This document shows, one piece after another, positions 23,101 through 36,700 of a stretch of DNA of 64,000 nucleotides. The notes beneath the pieces were generated by a model. That model was given only the letters and a program-made list of their open reading frames with translations, ran no database searches and had not been told where the DNA came from. Numbering within the stretch: the stretch's first letter is position 1; the number at the start of each line of letters is the position of its first letter. The position numbers and the translations under genes were made by a program. Source of the stretch: Triops longicaudatus (lineage: Eukaryota > Arthropoda > Branchiopoda > Notostraca > Triopsidae); assembly GCA_022885665.1 (NCBI GenBank), contig JAGQDJ010000201.1:25905-89904 (forward strand), given 5' to 3'.

Positions 23101-26100
23101 GATGATGACAAAGATGTTAGCCGAGGTCATCTGCCACCAGAGAGGTCACAGCGTGCATACCTGGTCGGTATCTTTTCTGATCTCCGGTCTCTTTGGAAGA
23201 CTTGCAGGTAATTGCTAGCAAAGGTCGTCCTGCTCAACGGCTCATAATAGTCATTAACTCTTTGGAAAGGCAAAAAAGTATCTTGTCTTTCTGTTTAACT
23301 TGTAAAAGAAAACACAAAAAAGAGGAGTCGTCAAACGAAACGGGTACACACAGGACAAAAAAGGCTAACACAGGTTGTGCTATAAGTTTGAGATCCTCAG
23401 GACTCCCAGGCAAAGGGGATTTAATGATTTCATTAACATGCTGAGGAGGAGAACCAGGAGGCGAGGAAAGGTTGGCTAAATGGGACCTTGCTAGTCGCTC
23501 CAGCATTGCGTTTGAGTGTCGTAAATGTAGACGCAAGCTGCCTGATTAGCAAGAAACGCAGGTACTATTCTTCACCATACATAATACTTCGAGTGTCGAC
23601 TGGAACCTTATTTTCGTTTGCAGGACTACGATATTCTTATTATTTAGAGTTGTAGTCGTAGTATATACTTTTCCAATCGCCCTTGGTTGTCAATAAAACA
23701 TTGTTGTTAGTGGCTCTGCTGACCTTATGGGTTGTCCAATAAAAAAGGATGTTTTATACCAGTCTACCTAAGCACCTTCCTCAACGTCATTATATATTGG
23801 TCTGGGCGCTTAAAACAGTTCTCTTGTATGATGAAATTATGAAGAGTAATAACAAAACGGTCAAAAGCTGAGGGGGAAATTTTTGGTTGGTCAGTTAACA
23901 CCTTTTCCCACTCTTCTTAATGACAAGAATGACATGGAGTGCACTTCTAAATAACTGGCACCTTAAGTTCAAGGTAAGGGTTTGAATACAGGTTTAAGGA
24001 AAGGGACCTCTTCGTAAAACTATAAAACTGAGAGGTGAGTTATACTTTCGCGTGAAACGCAGGCAGTTTGGGTATTTGGAGTCGTCACACCTCTTTTGGT
24101 GGAGACAAATGATGATCCGCGAGACGAACAACGTACACACAGGGTCTTTAAGGCGAAAGTCCAGAAAATTTTCTTCGCTCTTGCTGTTAAGCCACCATCG
24201 ATGGTGGTAAAGCTGTTCTGGAGAATGGAAATCCTTCAATATATACTCTTCTTTTTTTTTATCTTTTCTTTTTCTTCTTTCAACCCTCCCCCATACATCA
24301 GGGATTAACGTCATTAGATGTCGATGGTATGCACCGTGCTTTTCCATTTTAACGACTGGTTTTCGTTCAACATTGGAAAAGTTAAAGCTCGTCTAGTCCC
24401 ACAGTTTTTCGGCGGCAAGACTGAACGTGTAAAACGGCTCTGCTTAGCAGTTTTGGACAGCACTAGTAATCCTTATAACTGGACAGAATGATGGACTGGC
24501 CACCACCAAGTCCCTTTCCCCCCAAATCGACAATAGATTCTCTTTTGCGACCCGGTATCTAAGGTAGTCTTCTTTAGCCGGCTACTATTATAAGGGAAAC
24601 ATCGAAAAGGAGGGGGCTCATACGTACGGCGTTCATCGATTTTGGTTATAAAGCTAGGGATTGATAGGTGTATGCATTTTTTCTCTTTCTTTGGAAAGAA
24701 AACACGAACATGGTCGTGTTTTTTTCTTTTTATCTTCCGAGGAATACTGAAAGAATGTCGCACCCGCACAAGATACCACCCCCGTTCAGGATCTAAAAAA
24801 CTTCGAAGTATTTCAAGGTGTCATGCTCAGACGTTAAAAAGCAAGCTAAAAATATAGGGCGCAAAGGTAAAAACAACTCAAAAGACTTTTTTTTTTCGCA
24901 TTGCCGCTTTGGCGATGGTTATGAAGACAGAGGAAACGAAAAGTAGCAATTAAGATAACTAGGATTGGCATTTGTCGCCAGACTTAAAAAACCAAGATTG
25001 CCAGCCCAAAGTCAATTATCGTGAACCCGCCGAGTCAATAAGCGTGAGGTGCTAGCCTTAGTTTCAACATGTGTTGTCTAATATGGGCGCAAAGTAGGTC
25101 GGAAATAAATTGAGGGATTGGTGAAGTCTTGACGGTTGAGCCGATAAGCATGTAACCGGACCGAAGGCTGTCCGGCCGGCGAAGAAAAAAGGGCGTCTCG
25201 GGTTGTTGAAAGGCGAGCCAGAGTTGTACCGTACGTCGGCCCGGACGTGTTGTCTTTCCCGGGATTTGTTGGACGCCATGCCGGTTAAGAGTCATTTACC
25301 GAAGTCTAGGCGCACTGGGCACATGGCTGCGCCAAGGCCAGCGAGACAATTTGGTCCTTCAGGGCAGATAACCTGGACACAGGCAAAACAGAGCTGAAAA
25401 GGGTCCGGTGTGGGCTCCCGTCCGGGGGCTTGACGCGCTTTCGTGCCGGTTTGTGTGTCAGATGGTGAACAGACTTGGCACGGTGAAGTCGTGTCTGGTG
25501 ATTACGGGAAAAGCCAACCAAAAACAGTTGTTGTGAGTTTCAGCACACTTCCTCAAGCAGAAACACCTATTGCAGAGTAACCGGTGCGAAGTTTACTCCC
25601 TTGTTTACATTCTCAACAATTAATTTTGCAAACATTTTGCACCGCCCCTGAAAAATTGTGCTCCCCTTTGGAAAACTGTGTTTCTTGCGTCAGTGATCCC
25701 CTCTTTTCAATTTTCGTCGGCTTCTTCAGCAACGACTGTGCATTAACGAATTATTGATTTTAAAAACTTGGCAGCTGCAGCAATAACAGCGCATCTGCAT
25801 TACCCAACAGTTTTGCCGAAAATCGTGTATTATAGGAGTATTTCACCTACGTACTTTGACTCGTTGTGTTTCACATTTACCTTTAAAAAAAGCTGTGCGG
25901 CTTAGCCTCTTCCACGCCCCCTTTTTTGTTCTCTCCACTCCCAGCCCAAAAGCCTTGTGTTTGTCGATGGATTATTTAGTTCCCAATTCCACCCTATTTT
26001 CGCCGCCTGGGACAGTTTTCTCCGGATAACATTGATCTAACGTAAGTCCCAATGTTATACCTTTTCTATTCTTAGACTATTACAAAAGGAGGGTTAATTT

Positions 26101-29100
26101 TTTTTTATGTGTGTGCGTGCAAGGAGAATAAGAGGGTTATGCAATGTAAAGGGAGGACTCAAAAAAGAAGCTGAAACTTGAGATCTCTTGGCTAAACATG
26201 CGTTGCCCTATATTATTCATGTGTACTTGGGAAATTTGGGAAGTTGTAATGCATGTTCAGACTTGGGGAAGAGTCTTTTGTGGTGGGCAGTTCCCTTATT
26301 TCCTCTTGCCCTGCCCTACCTACCTACCTACCTAACCCCCATGTAGTATGTAGAGAGTCAGTGTGTGCCATAGCATGGCTACACTGGGCTTTGGGGCCCC
26401 CAGACAGTTTGGGCTGAAAGTAAAGGTAGTCTAGTGGGCTGCTTTTTGGCCGCCGTCAGCCTGAGGGCCCCCTGCAAAAGCAAAAGCAGCAGCAGGATAT
26501 ATAGGCAAAACCTGCGCTTCGAGTCAGAAAACCATCCAAAAACTCCGCCATACATTATGCCCAGTCGATGTTCGAACGCATGCAGCGGCAATGTTCTCCC
26601 TAGGATAAAGAACACGAAACTCATTCACGACTTTTTATCCTCCTAAGTTCCACTAAAGACTGTGGTAAGGTCAGGGACAAATAGACGTGCGATTGCAACA
26701 AAGCCCGAGTCGTTTACTGCCTCGTGGATGACAAAAGTGTCACCGTGGCTGAAAATGACTTTCTTTGATTAGCGAGGACAGAGCGAGAACGTGAGAATTG
26801 CTGAGAACAGAAGCCCGGGCCCTAAGATTTTAATGTGCTTGGGTGAATAGTATTTATAAGCACGTGGCACGATAACTGTAGCAAAGGGGGGTGGTGGGGT
26901 GGTTCAGGTCGACAAAGAAATTAATGACGGTCGTCACGTGAAGTGATAGCGGGTTAAGTCGAACACAGCGAATTCATAGTGAGAGAAAGAAAAAAATATA
27001 TACAGAAAAAACGAAAAAAAAGCAAAAGGATCACCGGATCTAGTGATGTATGTTATTGGGCCATGCAAAGCATCAGCGCGGTGAAGGGTTCCTTATTTGC
27101 CCACAGTCTAGGTCCGTTCCTTGGCTTGACCGACGCCGCGGTCCGCTAGCCGAGGTCGTCCGTCGTGTCCAGGCGTGCGGCGACGTCGCTAAAGAAGTCG
27201 ATGACAAGCAAAGTCCCGGGGAGGGAGGGCAAGGAGGGTATTGACGAGGAGGCGGTGAGTGACTCTCAACGCCAAATGACGTGATTTTGCGAAAATGCAA
27301 AGAAAAAAAGTCGGGAGAGCAGCGTGGTATTCCCTTGAGTCAGGATTTTTTGTTGTTGGCAAAGGAGGTTTTCCAGCTTCCTGGTTTCGAGAAAAGCAAT
27401 CTGTGGTGGGAAGTGCTGTGGAGGTAGGAACTTGCTGCATTGCGGATGAAAAGTTTTGTCGGGGTCAGCGTCGATTTTTTTTGCTTAGGCGATTCAAGAA
27501 GGTCGTGATGGGGAAAATCTTGGCGCAATTGCAACAAGGAAGCAGCAGCAGAAGTCGACGACGACTTTGGCGCCGTCTGGCTCTTCTCCTGGGTGGGTAT
27601 TGTAAAGAAGAACCACCGGCGTCACCCATCGATCCATATTTCGTTTTGGCTTTTTGATTCAGGCCGTGGCCGTTTGGGTAACTCATTTCTTTGGCACAAT
27701 TCCCTTTGCAGAATAGAGAAATAAGGACCAAGTTGAGCTGAGCGTGAAATTTACGGTACACGACGAAGCTTCAAAGGTATTGAGGGGAAATTGAAGGGGG
27801 AAGGGGGGGTTTGTAAGGGAGTTTAGGGATTCATTTGCATGGTGGTGAGGGCTCTTCGCTAACCGTATTAGAGCGATCATCTAGATTCGCAATTGGATCA
27901 ATAGGGGTTCTCTTGAATTGAGCCGTGAAGCGAGCAGGGGTTGTAGAGTCCGAATTTTATTGGCCAACCGGTGGAAGTCAATGTATCGTCGCGTTGAGTT
28001 CATGGTAATCCGAACGAGTGTAGCTACATGGGCTTAATTGTTAGTTGTTGGTTTCTATGGAGAGAATTGTTTGAAAAGAGGAAGAGCGAAAGACAGTGAG
28101 AAAATAAAAAAAAAGTTTTTGGTCGAGGTTCAGTGGCAAACTTGTCTGCACTCGGCTAGGTTTTTGGCACGCATGAGAGCTTCGAGCCTATAAGGCCAGT
28201 CGGCAATCATCAGGAACCGTTTGTTTTGAACTTGAACGTGTAATGTGTCTGAGTATGTGAATCGACACAGTCTGCCGTTCAGGGAGTTTTTGGAGGAACC
28301 CAGTCAACCTGAACCCAATCAAGATTTTTCTAATGGCAGAGCTTACAGGGGCGATGGAAAGTTTAATTAACGAGTCGCTGTACAATCCGAGAAACGAAGC
28401 CGACTTTTGTGCGCCCTATAGGGGGTTATTGAAGGCGAATTCAAGGGGTGGGGGGTTCTGGCTGGCCTAACAAATTGCTGGGTAGCCACCACTGTAATCT
28501 TGCCATTGTTACCGCGTAGATTGAGTTTTCTGGCGTAACTGGTGATGAAAAGCGTTTACGCAGCTTTTCCACAAGAAAGTAAATAACAAGCTAAAAGAGG
28601 GTCAGAATACGGACCCCTGTGTGTGTGAGAGAGAGAACTTTCTATCAGAGCTGTGGTGTCACCGTGTCCCTATAGTCAAGCGAAGAATTCAAAGCAGAGG
28701 GAGAAAACCGGGGGGGTTACATTGTCGTGGTATGGGACAATAGTCGAGAATCGACAGGGCCCCCAAATGCGAGAGGCTAGGGATAATCTGCTAATGCCAG
28801 GCTCCTGTCACGTCGGGTGTACCTAAGAAAATTCTTGTGTGCGTTTTTCTCTTTCTTGAAGACTTATTGGAACATTATGGACACCCCAACCGGAGCCGTA
28901 AGTAAGCTTAAACTGTTTGCGCTTCATATTTGCATAAATTTCACCTTGAGAGACTCCCTTTACCTGTGGAGGCCTTGCTGTTGTGAACAAACTGCAGCAT
29001 AACAATCGGCAAATTGGTGCAGAGAAGGGGAAAAAGGAAATTTTGTGCGCGCTTCTTCCCGCCCTGGAACTTTCCAAGTTATGGAAAACCGACAGAGCGC

Positions 29101-30613
29101 TACCAGAGCATTGTTGTCAATATCCTTAGAATGCCAACTCGCCAACCCAGCCCTTGACATGAGAATAGGAAAAGTTCCATGAGCTCTGGCACATATAACA
29201 AATTGGAAGAAAGCGTGCCACGCTTTTCATGCAAGTTTCCTTCATGTGTGTACACTCCATGGATGTCATATTCTGAAACGAGATTTTGGTGAAGCTTTAG
29301 TATTGAACGATTCATATCTATTCTATACGAATATTATATGAAGTAATATCATAAAAGATGTACTATCACTTCTGATGCATTGTGCTTACTTTACCTCAGT
29401 CATTTTCGTCCGAGTTAATGTACGTAATTACAGTAGTGATTCGGATAAGAATAATTCCGAAGCACCCATCAAATGTTACAAACTACCAAAAGGTTCGAAA
29501 ATGAATTTGAGAGAAATAACTCCCTAGACCGGTGTCCAATCGTCACATTACCAATCTAATACGTTAATACTAACCAATTTTATACATTAATAAATCTCCA
29601 TTGAAAATGGCCTTGTATTAAAAATTGCTATAATTTTTTTCAGTTTTGCTTCCGTTGTTAGGTTATACATCGTTATAAGGGGGTATCTTTTTAAATGGCA
29701 AAAGACGAGTTGCAACCCAACCCTAAAATGCATTATCAGCCCTCCCACACTTTGCTGTGTCTGCTTTTGGGCACAATTGCGACGGCCCCATTTTCGAGCA
29801 CATTGTGGTGGCGAAAGTGAGGGGGATCGATGACTTAATTGTCTAATTAGTTTTATGGCTATGCCTCAATTTAGCTTTAAAAAAGCGTAATTGAGCTTAT
29901 TAAGCTGAAAGTGAGGTCTCTGTTGTGATTGAAATTGGTTTTTATGACTTACTGGAAGCCCTTGTCTTTCATATTTTTTTTATTATTACTTTTTTTTTGT
30001 TTGGTACTATCTATTCTTTCGCCAATTGACGTCACATGTGCTTATTTATATATTTGTGTTTATTTATGTGTCGTGCAGTGTTATGTAGTTTTAATATTTA
30101 CTAATAATTCATTTATACTATTATATACTGATAAATGTTCTAAAATAAATCTTTTGTTTTTCTAACTATGGTGCGATTTCTGGTCAAGGGTGATAACAGT
30201 TTGGGCAGCGTTGGAAATTGGTTTGGTAATAAGTGTATTGTTCTTCTTTCCTAGGTGTTGTCCTTTTTTTTGGCGTGACTTTTGTGAAGTTTAAGCAGGC
30301 AAGCCACGGGGTTGTTGAGAAAGCCAAGATAAGAGATAGTTACCTGGGTGATATCTCTATCCCTCGCCCAACACTTTTGTAGTCACACATCCACATTCTT
30401 GCTCCTTTACGGCCACGGCAGCGCCCGCGAACCTCGTCGTTGGGTGGATTGAGACCCGTGTGGGATGCTATGGCCTGCCAAGTTAGAGTGACGCCATCGT
30501 CGCAACAGAACGGATGTGGAATCAAGTGAATACGTTTTGATTGCCGGAATTTGCTCCAGCAACGGAACCAGACACACAACACACACATACACAGAGATAC
30601 ACACCACGCGAAG

Positions 30614-30621
30614 TGACGTCA
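30614..30621. promoter_or_regulatory. Consensus CRE upstream of spitz
   Basis: TGACGTCA, the palindromic CREB/ATF site, 171 bp before the predicted spitz ATG. A second copy is at 30027-30034. Confidence 0.35.
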
Positions 30622-30791
30622 CAATTTGGGGATTTCTTTTGTTGCTGCCAGCCTCTATGGGCCTGTGCTTTATTGGTAGCCGATAAAAACGAAACGAAAA
30701 CTTGTTGTGAGCTCTCTCAATCGTGTTACCCTGAAGCATTTTTTTATTCTTCGCCAAAAAAATTAATCAACCGAAAAATAAAAAAATCAAC

Positions 30792-33700
30792 ATGTTGAGC
30801 CCGGAAGAATTGTTCCGACTCGCCACCGGCTTTGTGGATTTGAGTGCTTGGATGTCAGCAGAAAAACAAGGATTAAGTCGTGCCAATCGTCAACCAAGCT
30901 TAGGTAAGCTCACACGTTCTATATTCTCACTTCGATTTTTTTTCCCTTACGGCTTGGACTATCCGTACCACCGTGGTCTATGGCTAAGGTAGAATATAGC
31001 CCAGCGGAGATAGGTCATTGTTGCTGGGAAAGCTAACGTTAAAAAAAAGGGGGGGGGGGGGTGCATCCATCACTTAGTGAAAAAGGCGGCGTTAATTCGC
31101 TATTTATTGTGACATAATTTTTCCTCACAACGTAAAGTAAACGGGCCTCTTGTTCGTGTAGATCATTTATACAATCCTTGCATTCCTGCACAACAGCGTT
31201 GCTGTGATTTATAAATGTCGTGCGGGAAAAGAAATGCTCAGCTCCACCGTGTTTAGGCTAGCAAAGGTTGAAGTGTTCAAGGCTGGCAGAAAGTTTTATC
31301 AGTAGGCAGGAAGTCTTAGGTGATAATTTTTACCCAGGGCAAAAGAATATTTGGAATATTTGAAGGCCTTTTTCTGACGTCTTGCTTTACGAACTGACCA
31401 AGACAGATTCCATTGTATTTGATGTGAAGGGTTGTTGGTGTGTGGAGGCTACATTTTTTTTTTAAAGGGGAGCATGCCGGCACGTTTGATGGAGTTCTTG
31501 ACCTCCTGGCGTTCTTATTCTTGTTTGACGATTACAAAAAGAAAGGTTTTTAGGTTCCTTACATTACTTGTGCTCACAATGTCTGTTATAAAAAATCTTA
31601 CCTTTTCGGGACTCGGGAGTCGTGTGTATGAAAAAAAGGTTCAAAATGCCCTATACGCCATATTGTACTATACTGTACAAGGTTCTGCATGTGTTAGTAA
31701 AGTAATGCTTTTGCCCCTTTTATTTCACACATCTGTTTATGTTACGTTACGAAAGTCTTACATTTTTAAGAAATTTCCTCGCTCCGTTTTCAACTTTGCA
31801 ATCCTCTTCGCAAGAACGAAGAGATTGTGTGGCAGGGTAGTTCGAAAACGATGAGGTATTGTTTCAGTTTAACACGTTAGTGGAAGTACATAAAGTACTA
31901 AGTCCCTGAATTGTAGAGCAATAGCGGACCGAGTTCGATGGATCATATTTCAGTTATTGTGGTAACCATCGTAAAAATTTTTGTTTCTTGGAGAGGCCGA
32001 AGCGCGTCAAGCGTTGGTCAGCGCTTTTTGTTCCCTTTTTATTCATATCGAAATAGGCGTAACCGAGAGCCGTTTTCTTTATAAGTAACTTTTGTCGTCA
32101 CCTAGACGTGCTATACACAGTATATGGGCCTCAAGGAGAATAGCTGGAGAAGTGACCCCCCAAAACTGGGCGAGACCCCAGACGGGCTATACAAAAGTTT
32201 GACTAGACAGTTTGGGTGCAGTCGACGCAATAGCAAGGGGAAAAAAGACGCTTCATCAAAAATGGCGACGGTTAGGAGTAGACCCGGAGAAAATAGTTCC
32301 CAAAAAGGTGTAGAGATACTCGGCATGCAAAAGCTGAAAAGTTTGGTATATGGGGCATAAAGTACTGTATATGAAGCTTGTTACTGTGAATGGCTTCCGT
32401 TATGACCGATCAATAAGTACTTCCGGCACTTGGACGTCACCACCTGGGTGGAGTCCCCCTAGTCATTCAAACCTTTTCGCATTCTTTCAACTGGCCGCGT
32501 TTTTCGATTTATTATATTTTTTTACATGTCTTTTACTACGTGGTTTTATGAAAGCGACTTAGTCAATGAAATGAATTAAAAATCAACGGCGACCTTACGG
32601 AAATGCTACTAAGGTATGGATGAAAAGTCCTGGCTGACGCCATTCACTTTGGGATGATGCCATTGAGGCCTTTGGGGGTCCTTGCTTTAGCTCATCCCAT
32701 GTAAAAAGATTGTCTAAACTCCGAAAACAGACAAATAAACTCGCGCTCTCGAGCTATAGGACGAATCGAAAGCGTTGGAGGATGTCGCCATGGCCAAAGC
32801 GTGGCTACTATACACTTGACCGTCCGTTATGCCTTGTCTTGGCCAAAAGTGTAGCTACACCTTGCATTAAAAGCTTGAATGCATGAAAGGTGTCAAAGAA
32901 GCTCTAGATAACTGATAAAGTTAATGGCTTGGCGAAATGAATGAAACCCACGTGTTTGAACGTGTCGCCATTGGATTCTGTTGCAATCTAGCCAAAAGCG
33001 CCCCGAATGGGTGAAGCAACTTTTTGAGGAGAGAGAGAAAAAGTACCATTACATATGGAGAGAAACGAAACCGGTTTTTCTCGTCCAATTATAGTGGCAA
33101 AGATCGCCTAGGAGTTTCATTCATCCACTGGTACAACTCAATCTCCCAGGTTCTGTAATTTCTCAAAAGTTAATCGAAATTTTTCAGGAACTTGTTCGCA
33201 AAAATATTAAAATATAATATAATTCCATTGTCCGATCATCCTCGCGTCGTTCGCATAGGGGTATGTAACCTGGGATTGTTATTTAATCATTTAAATAAAA
33301 ATTGTAGGCCATATACTTGAACATGGTTAAAATTTGTGCGTAAAATTTATTCATGTTTCCTATCAATCTTTTTTCGTTCTAGGGCAGAAACAAGCGTGCA
33401 TTTTTACTTAAATGGCGGGATTTAATTCGAATGTTGGAAACATTCTAAATATGTAGTCGCGAAGTAGGAAAAGAAGTGTTTGTTTAGCTCGGCGAGAGAT
33501 TTAAATTCGGGTTTAGGATAGTCTGCGTCAAGGCCAGAGTTGGACCCACCGTCTCTGTCTGTCAAAATATTGGACGTCTAATGGATACCGGGAGGATAGG
33601 CTCAAGCTAGCATCACTGAGCCTGTCTTGCCTAGTCGTGCCGTGTCAATCACGGCCAATCTACTTGTTTGGTAGCCACGTAGTTGACATTCTCCGCCAGG

Positions 33701-36700
33701 GAAGTACTTGGAGCACGGGGGGGGGGGGGGNCGGCGGGCGCCCCCCCCGCCCCGAGTTTTTTTCCGAATAGTTTGAGATTATTTTCGCTCTATATTTGAG
33801 ACTGCAGCAGGTCATTTGACGGAATTGTCATAGGGATAAAAAAAAAAGAAATGAAAGGGCAGACGACGAGGAGACGCTCAGACTTGGCTGAGAAAACGCC
33901 TCGGAATCCCCGTACTCGTAATCGTCACCGCCGCCGAGATACTCTTTACAGCCTGAAAGGAATGAGCTTGACAAAAAAGTATCATTGCTACCCTTAAGAA
34001 GACGGAGATATTTGGAAAGCGAGGGAAGGCGAAGAAGTCGATCTTGCTTCCTCATTCCCTGTTCCTGGGCGGCAGCCCGTGGTGGAAGAATAAGGGCAAG
34101 CCAAATGGAGTGTCGTCTGCCAAATGAGAAAAGAAAATATAAAAGGACACTTTCGACAAGCTCAAAGCACCTTCGTCGTCGTCTTTAGCTCATCTCCCGG
34201 CTTTGTTTTCTTTAACATTCGAGTTACCAACGCGCGGTTTGTCGGATTAGAACCTGGCTTTTCTCCTTCCGACAATAATTCCTTCGCTCTAACTTTCCCG
34301 GTGTCTTTTAAAACTAAACGGAGCCAATATTTTTTTAAGAGTAAGTCTTATACGTGAGACGTAGATGAAAGTTTGATACATCGTGTTGAATAGTTTAGCC
34401 GTAAGGGGTGTTTTGGTTAAATTTTGTTTTGTAAGGAACATGGTGTGGATTTTATAGAATTTTAGTGTGTAGCTCAAAAGTGGTAGATTTTGGTTTGGAG
34501 CATGATTGTTATATTGCCAAAGGCACTTGCAGCCTGGTGGTGGCGGTGTTCAGGGCTGGTGAGTTCCTAACTGCTGCTGGTGGTGTTTGCTAGTACTGCT
34601 ACTTACTATTTACTACTGGTGCTGCTGTTGCACCTGCATGGTCAGGTCATGCTCAGTGACCGCTCAACCAGTCGGAACCAAAGCCACGGCTTGGACTTGT
34701 GGACCGAGGTGGATTTCAGTGGCTTGGGCTTATGGGGCTGGTGTAAATGGGAAAAAGCCAGACATTATACCGTAAGAGAAATACCATCCTAAGCCCACGC
34801 TTTTGGGCAGTAGTGAAAGAGTTTGACCATTTTTCTCGCTTACTAAACCTGCTTTTTGTCTTTAACTACCCCAGCATGCCCACAGTGCTAAAAAAAAATG
34901 ATTGCCCCAAACCGCATCTATTTTCATCCAAGCATTTACCGGTGAAAAAATTGGCTCTATTTTAGGTATCTTTTCTTATTCTTTTTGGGGTGTAATTTTT
35001 TTTTCGAACGTTCCGCTCTTTGTATCTAGGATTGAAAAGGTTCTTTGCCGAGGAAACTGTATTGTTGACAAACGAGCTCGCTGAAAACCTCCGTCTTGTA
35101 AACAGACCGTGAAATACTACGGGATGCCCTGTCATTGTCTGTGTTCGAATTGTTACATTGCTTTAGTACGTATGTAAGGGGGTTGCAGCAGCTTAAGGGA
35201 GTGAAAGAGTGCGACGAAAGGCGTACCCAGGCATGCAGGTCTTTTTTAAAATATTACAGCGAAGACACATTTTCTCCCCTTTATATAACGCAGTGCTGCG
35301 GTTTTATTAATTCGAAAGTGGCCTTGCTGGTTGAAGATGGACTTGATAATGCTTATTCGTAATTCGCCTGGTTGCCCTTGGAATGCGATGCTGGGATATG
35401 CGAGGCAAAATCTTAAAATTCTAGAAAATAAATTCAATCTCTGGAATCTATGCGTTTTTTTTTCGGTCGAGAGCGAAGCTAAACGTTTTAGAAACACTAT
35501 CGCATGAGTTACTTGAATTAGTACCATTGCTAAAGAAATTCCGAAGACTGTTCTTCACTAGATTAGCGGTTTTCGCATATGCTTTTGCGCAGACCAACCA
35601 GGAAAACTTGCATTGGAGCTTATGAAAGACGACTCTCCTACGTAGTCTTGTATGTATGTACGGTGGTCATTTTCGGCTACATGCGTCGTCAACCATGGAA
35701 AGAAAAGCTTCCTCATTGGGCGATAACCCTCAAACATACATTTTTTCTCTCTCTTCAGCCTGTGGCCAAAACTAACGTTTCGCTCAGTTCTTCGAATTTG
35801 TGCAATGAAGCTCAGCCATAGAATTGAAAGCAGGAACCCGAAAAAAGCACAGCTGATACACAAATGATATATTTCGATTTTTGTGTCTATTTTTCTCCAA
35901 ATTTAGACCGAAGACATCGTCGACGACTTTGTCGTAAGAATGGTGCTGCCGACCTTGCGACGTGTTCCGTTTCGAGTTCATCGTCGTCCTCCTCGTCTTT
36001 CATGTGCCATGCCCCCAATCCCAGCGTTGTGCAGGTCTCGGATGAACAAAATAATCCCGTGATGCAAATGAGCCCGAGTCCGCTTAGCACCTCTGCAGCC
36101 GGTACTTGGACGTGTCCAGCATCCCGAACGCCGCGCGGTGCGTTAATGATATCCCTCCAAGACAGCGAAATGACAACAACGACCACCACGACGCGATTAC
36201 GATCGTCTTGCAGCTCCTCTAGTCCAGCACCAGCATCGTCCTCTGTGTCCTCATCACCGCGAAGATCAACAATATTACGATCCTCATTATGGCCCTCTAC
36301 GCTTACCTTCTTCATTATGGCCGCTTTGTTATTCAGGATAGGGGGTAAGTGCAAGGGGATATTTCTCGCATTCTTCGTTTTTTATGTATCACCTCTGAAT
36401 TGTTCCTTCCGGTCTCATTTCTCTTTTTTACCTGTTTTCACCGATGTTTTCTCTTGAAAGAAACTTGAGCTTGTTTTTGGGTTTAAAACACCAATTATTT
36501 CTTGTCTGGGGTGAGTGAAACTTTTTCGAAGGCATATTAAAAAAAAAAAGAAGAAAAAAGTTACAGTTGCAGCTTTAGCTTTACATCCCCTAAGGGAAGC
36601 TAGCGCTGAGTCCAAGTTTGCTGTTGTGTTGGAAGTACAAGCAACGGAGTGTGAACGACGCCTTGGCGTCGGGGACGTTCGCGCTTGAGTGACTTCCCCT

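Larger units (their letters stand above)
15153..30791. other. 15.6-kb region without a supported gene, upstream of spitz
   Basis: Open frames here are at most about 170 codons, low in complexity and unlike any known protein. No tRNA, rRNA or recognisable transposon coding region was found. Visible features are an A-rich tract (20066-20109), (TACC)4 near 26320, a duplicated E-box block near 17.4 and 17.7 kb, and consensus CRE sites TGACGTCA at 16979-16986, 30027-30034 and 30614-30621. The last lies 171 bp before the first spitz ATG. It most probably holds spitz regulatory DNA and untranslated exons. Confidence 0.5.

Noticed and set aside
31432..31854. 140-codon plus-strand frame in spitz intron 1
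   Set aside because: Low-complexity hydrophobic/basic sequence without recognisable domain; overlaps no splice structure.
35864..35906. ATG at 35864 as the spitz start
   Set aside because: In frame, but a pyrimidine-rich tract with an AG acceptor lies between it and the exon, and the 30792 exon supplies a matching phase. Kept as an alternative, not the main model.
35887..36354. 155-codon minus-strand frame with a valine run
   Set aside because: It is the antisense of spitz exon 2; the valine run is simply the reverse of the Thr-rich ACN repeats. The sense strand keeps frame with the EGF exons.
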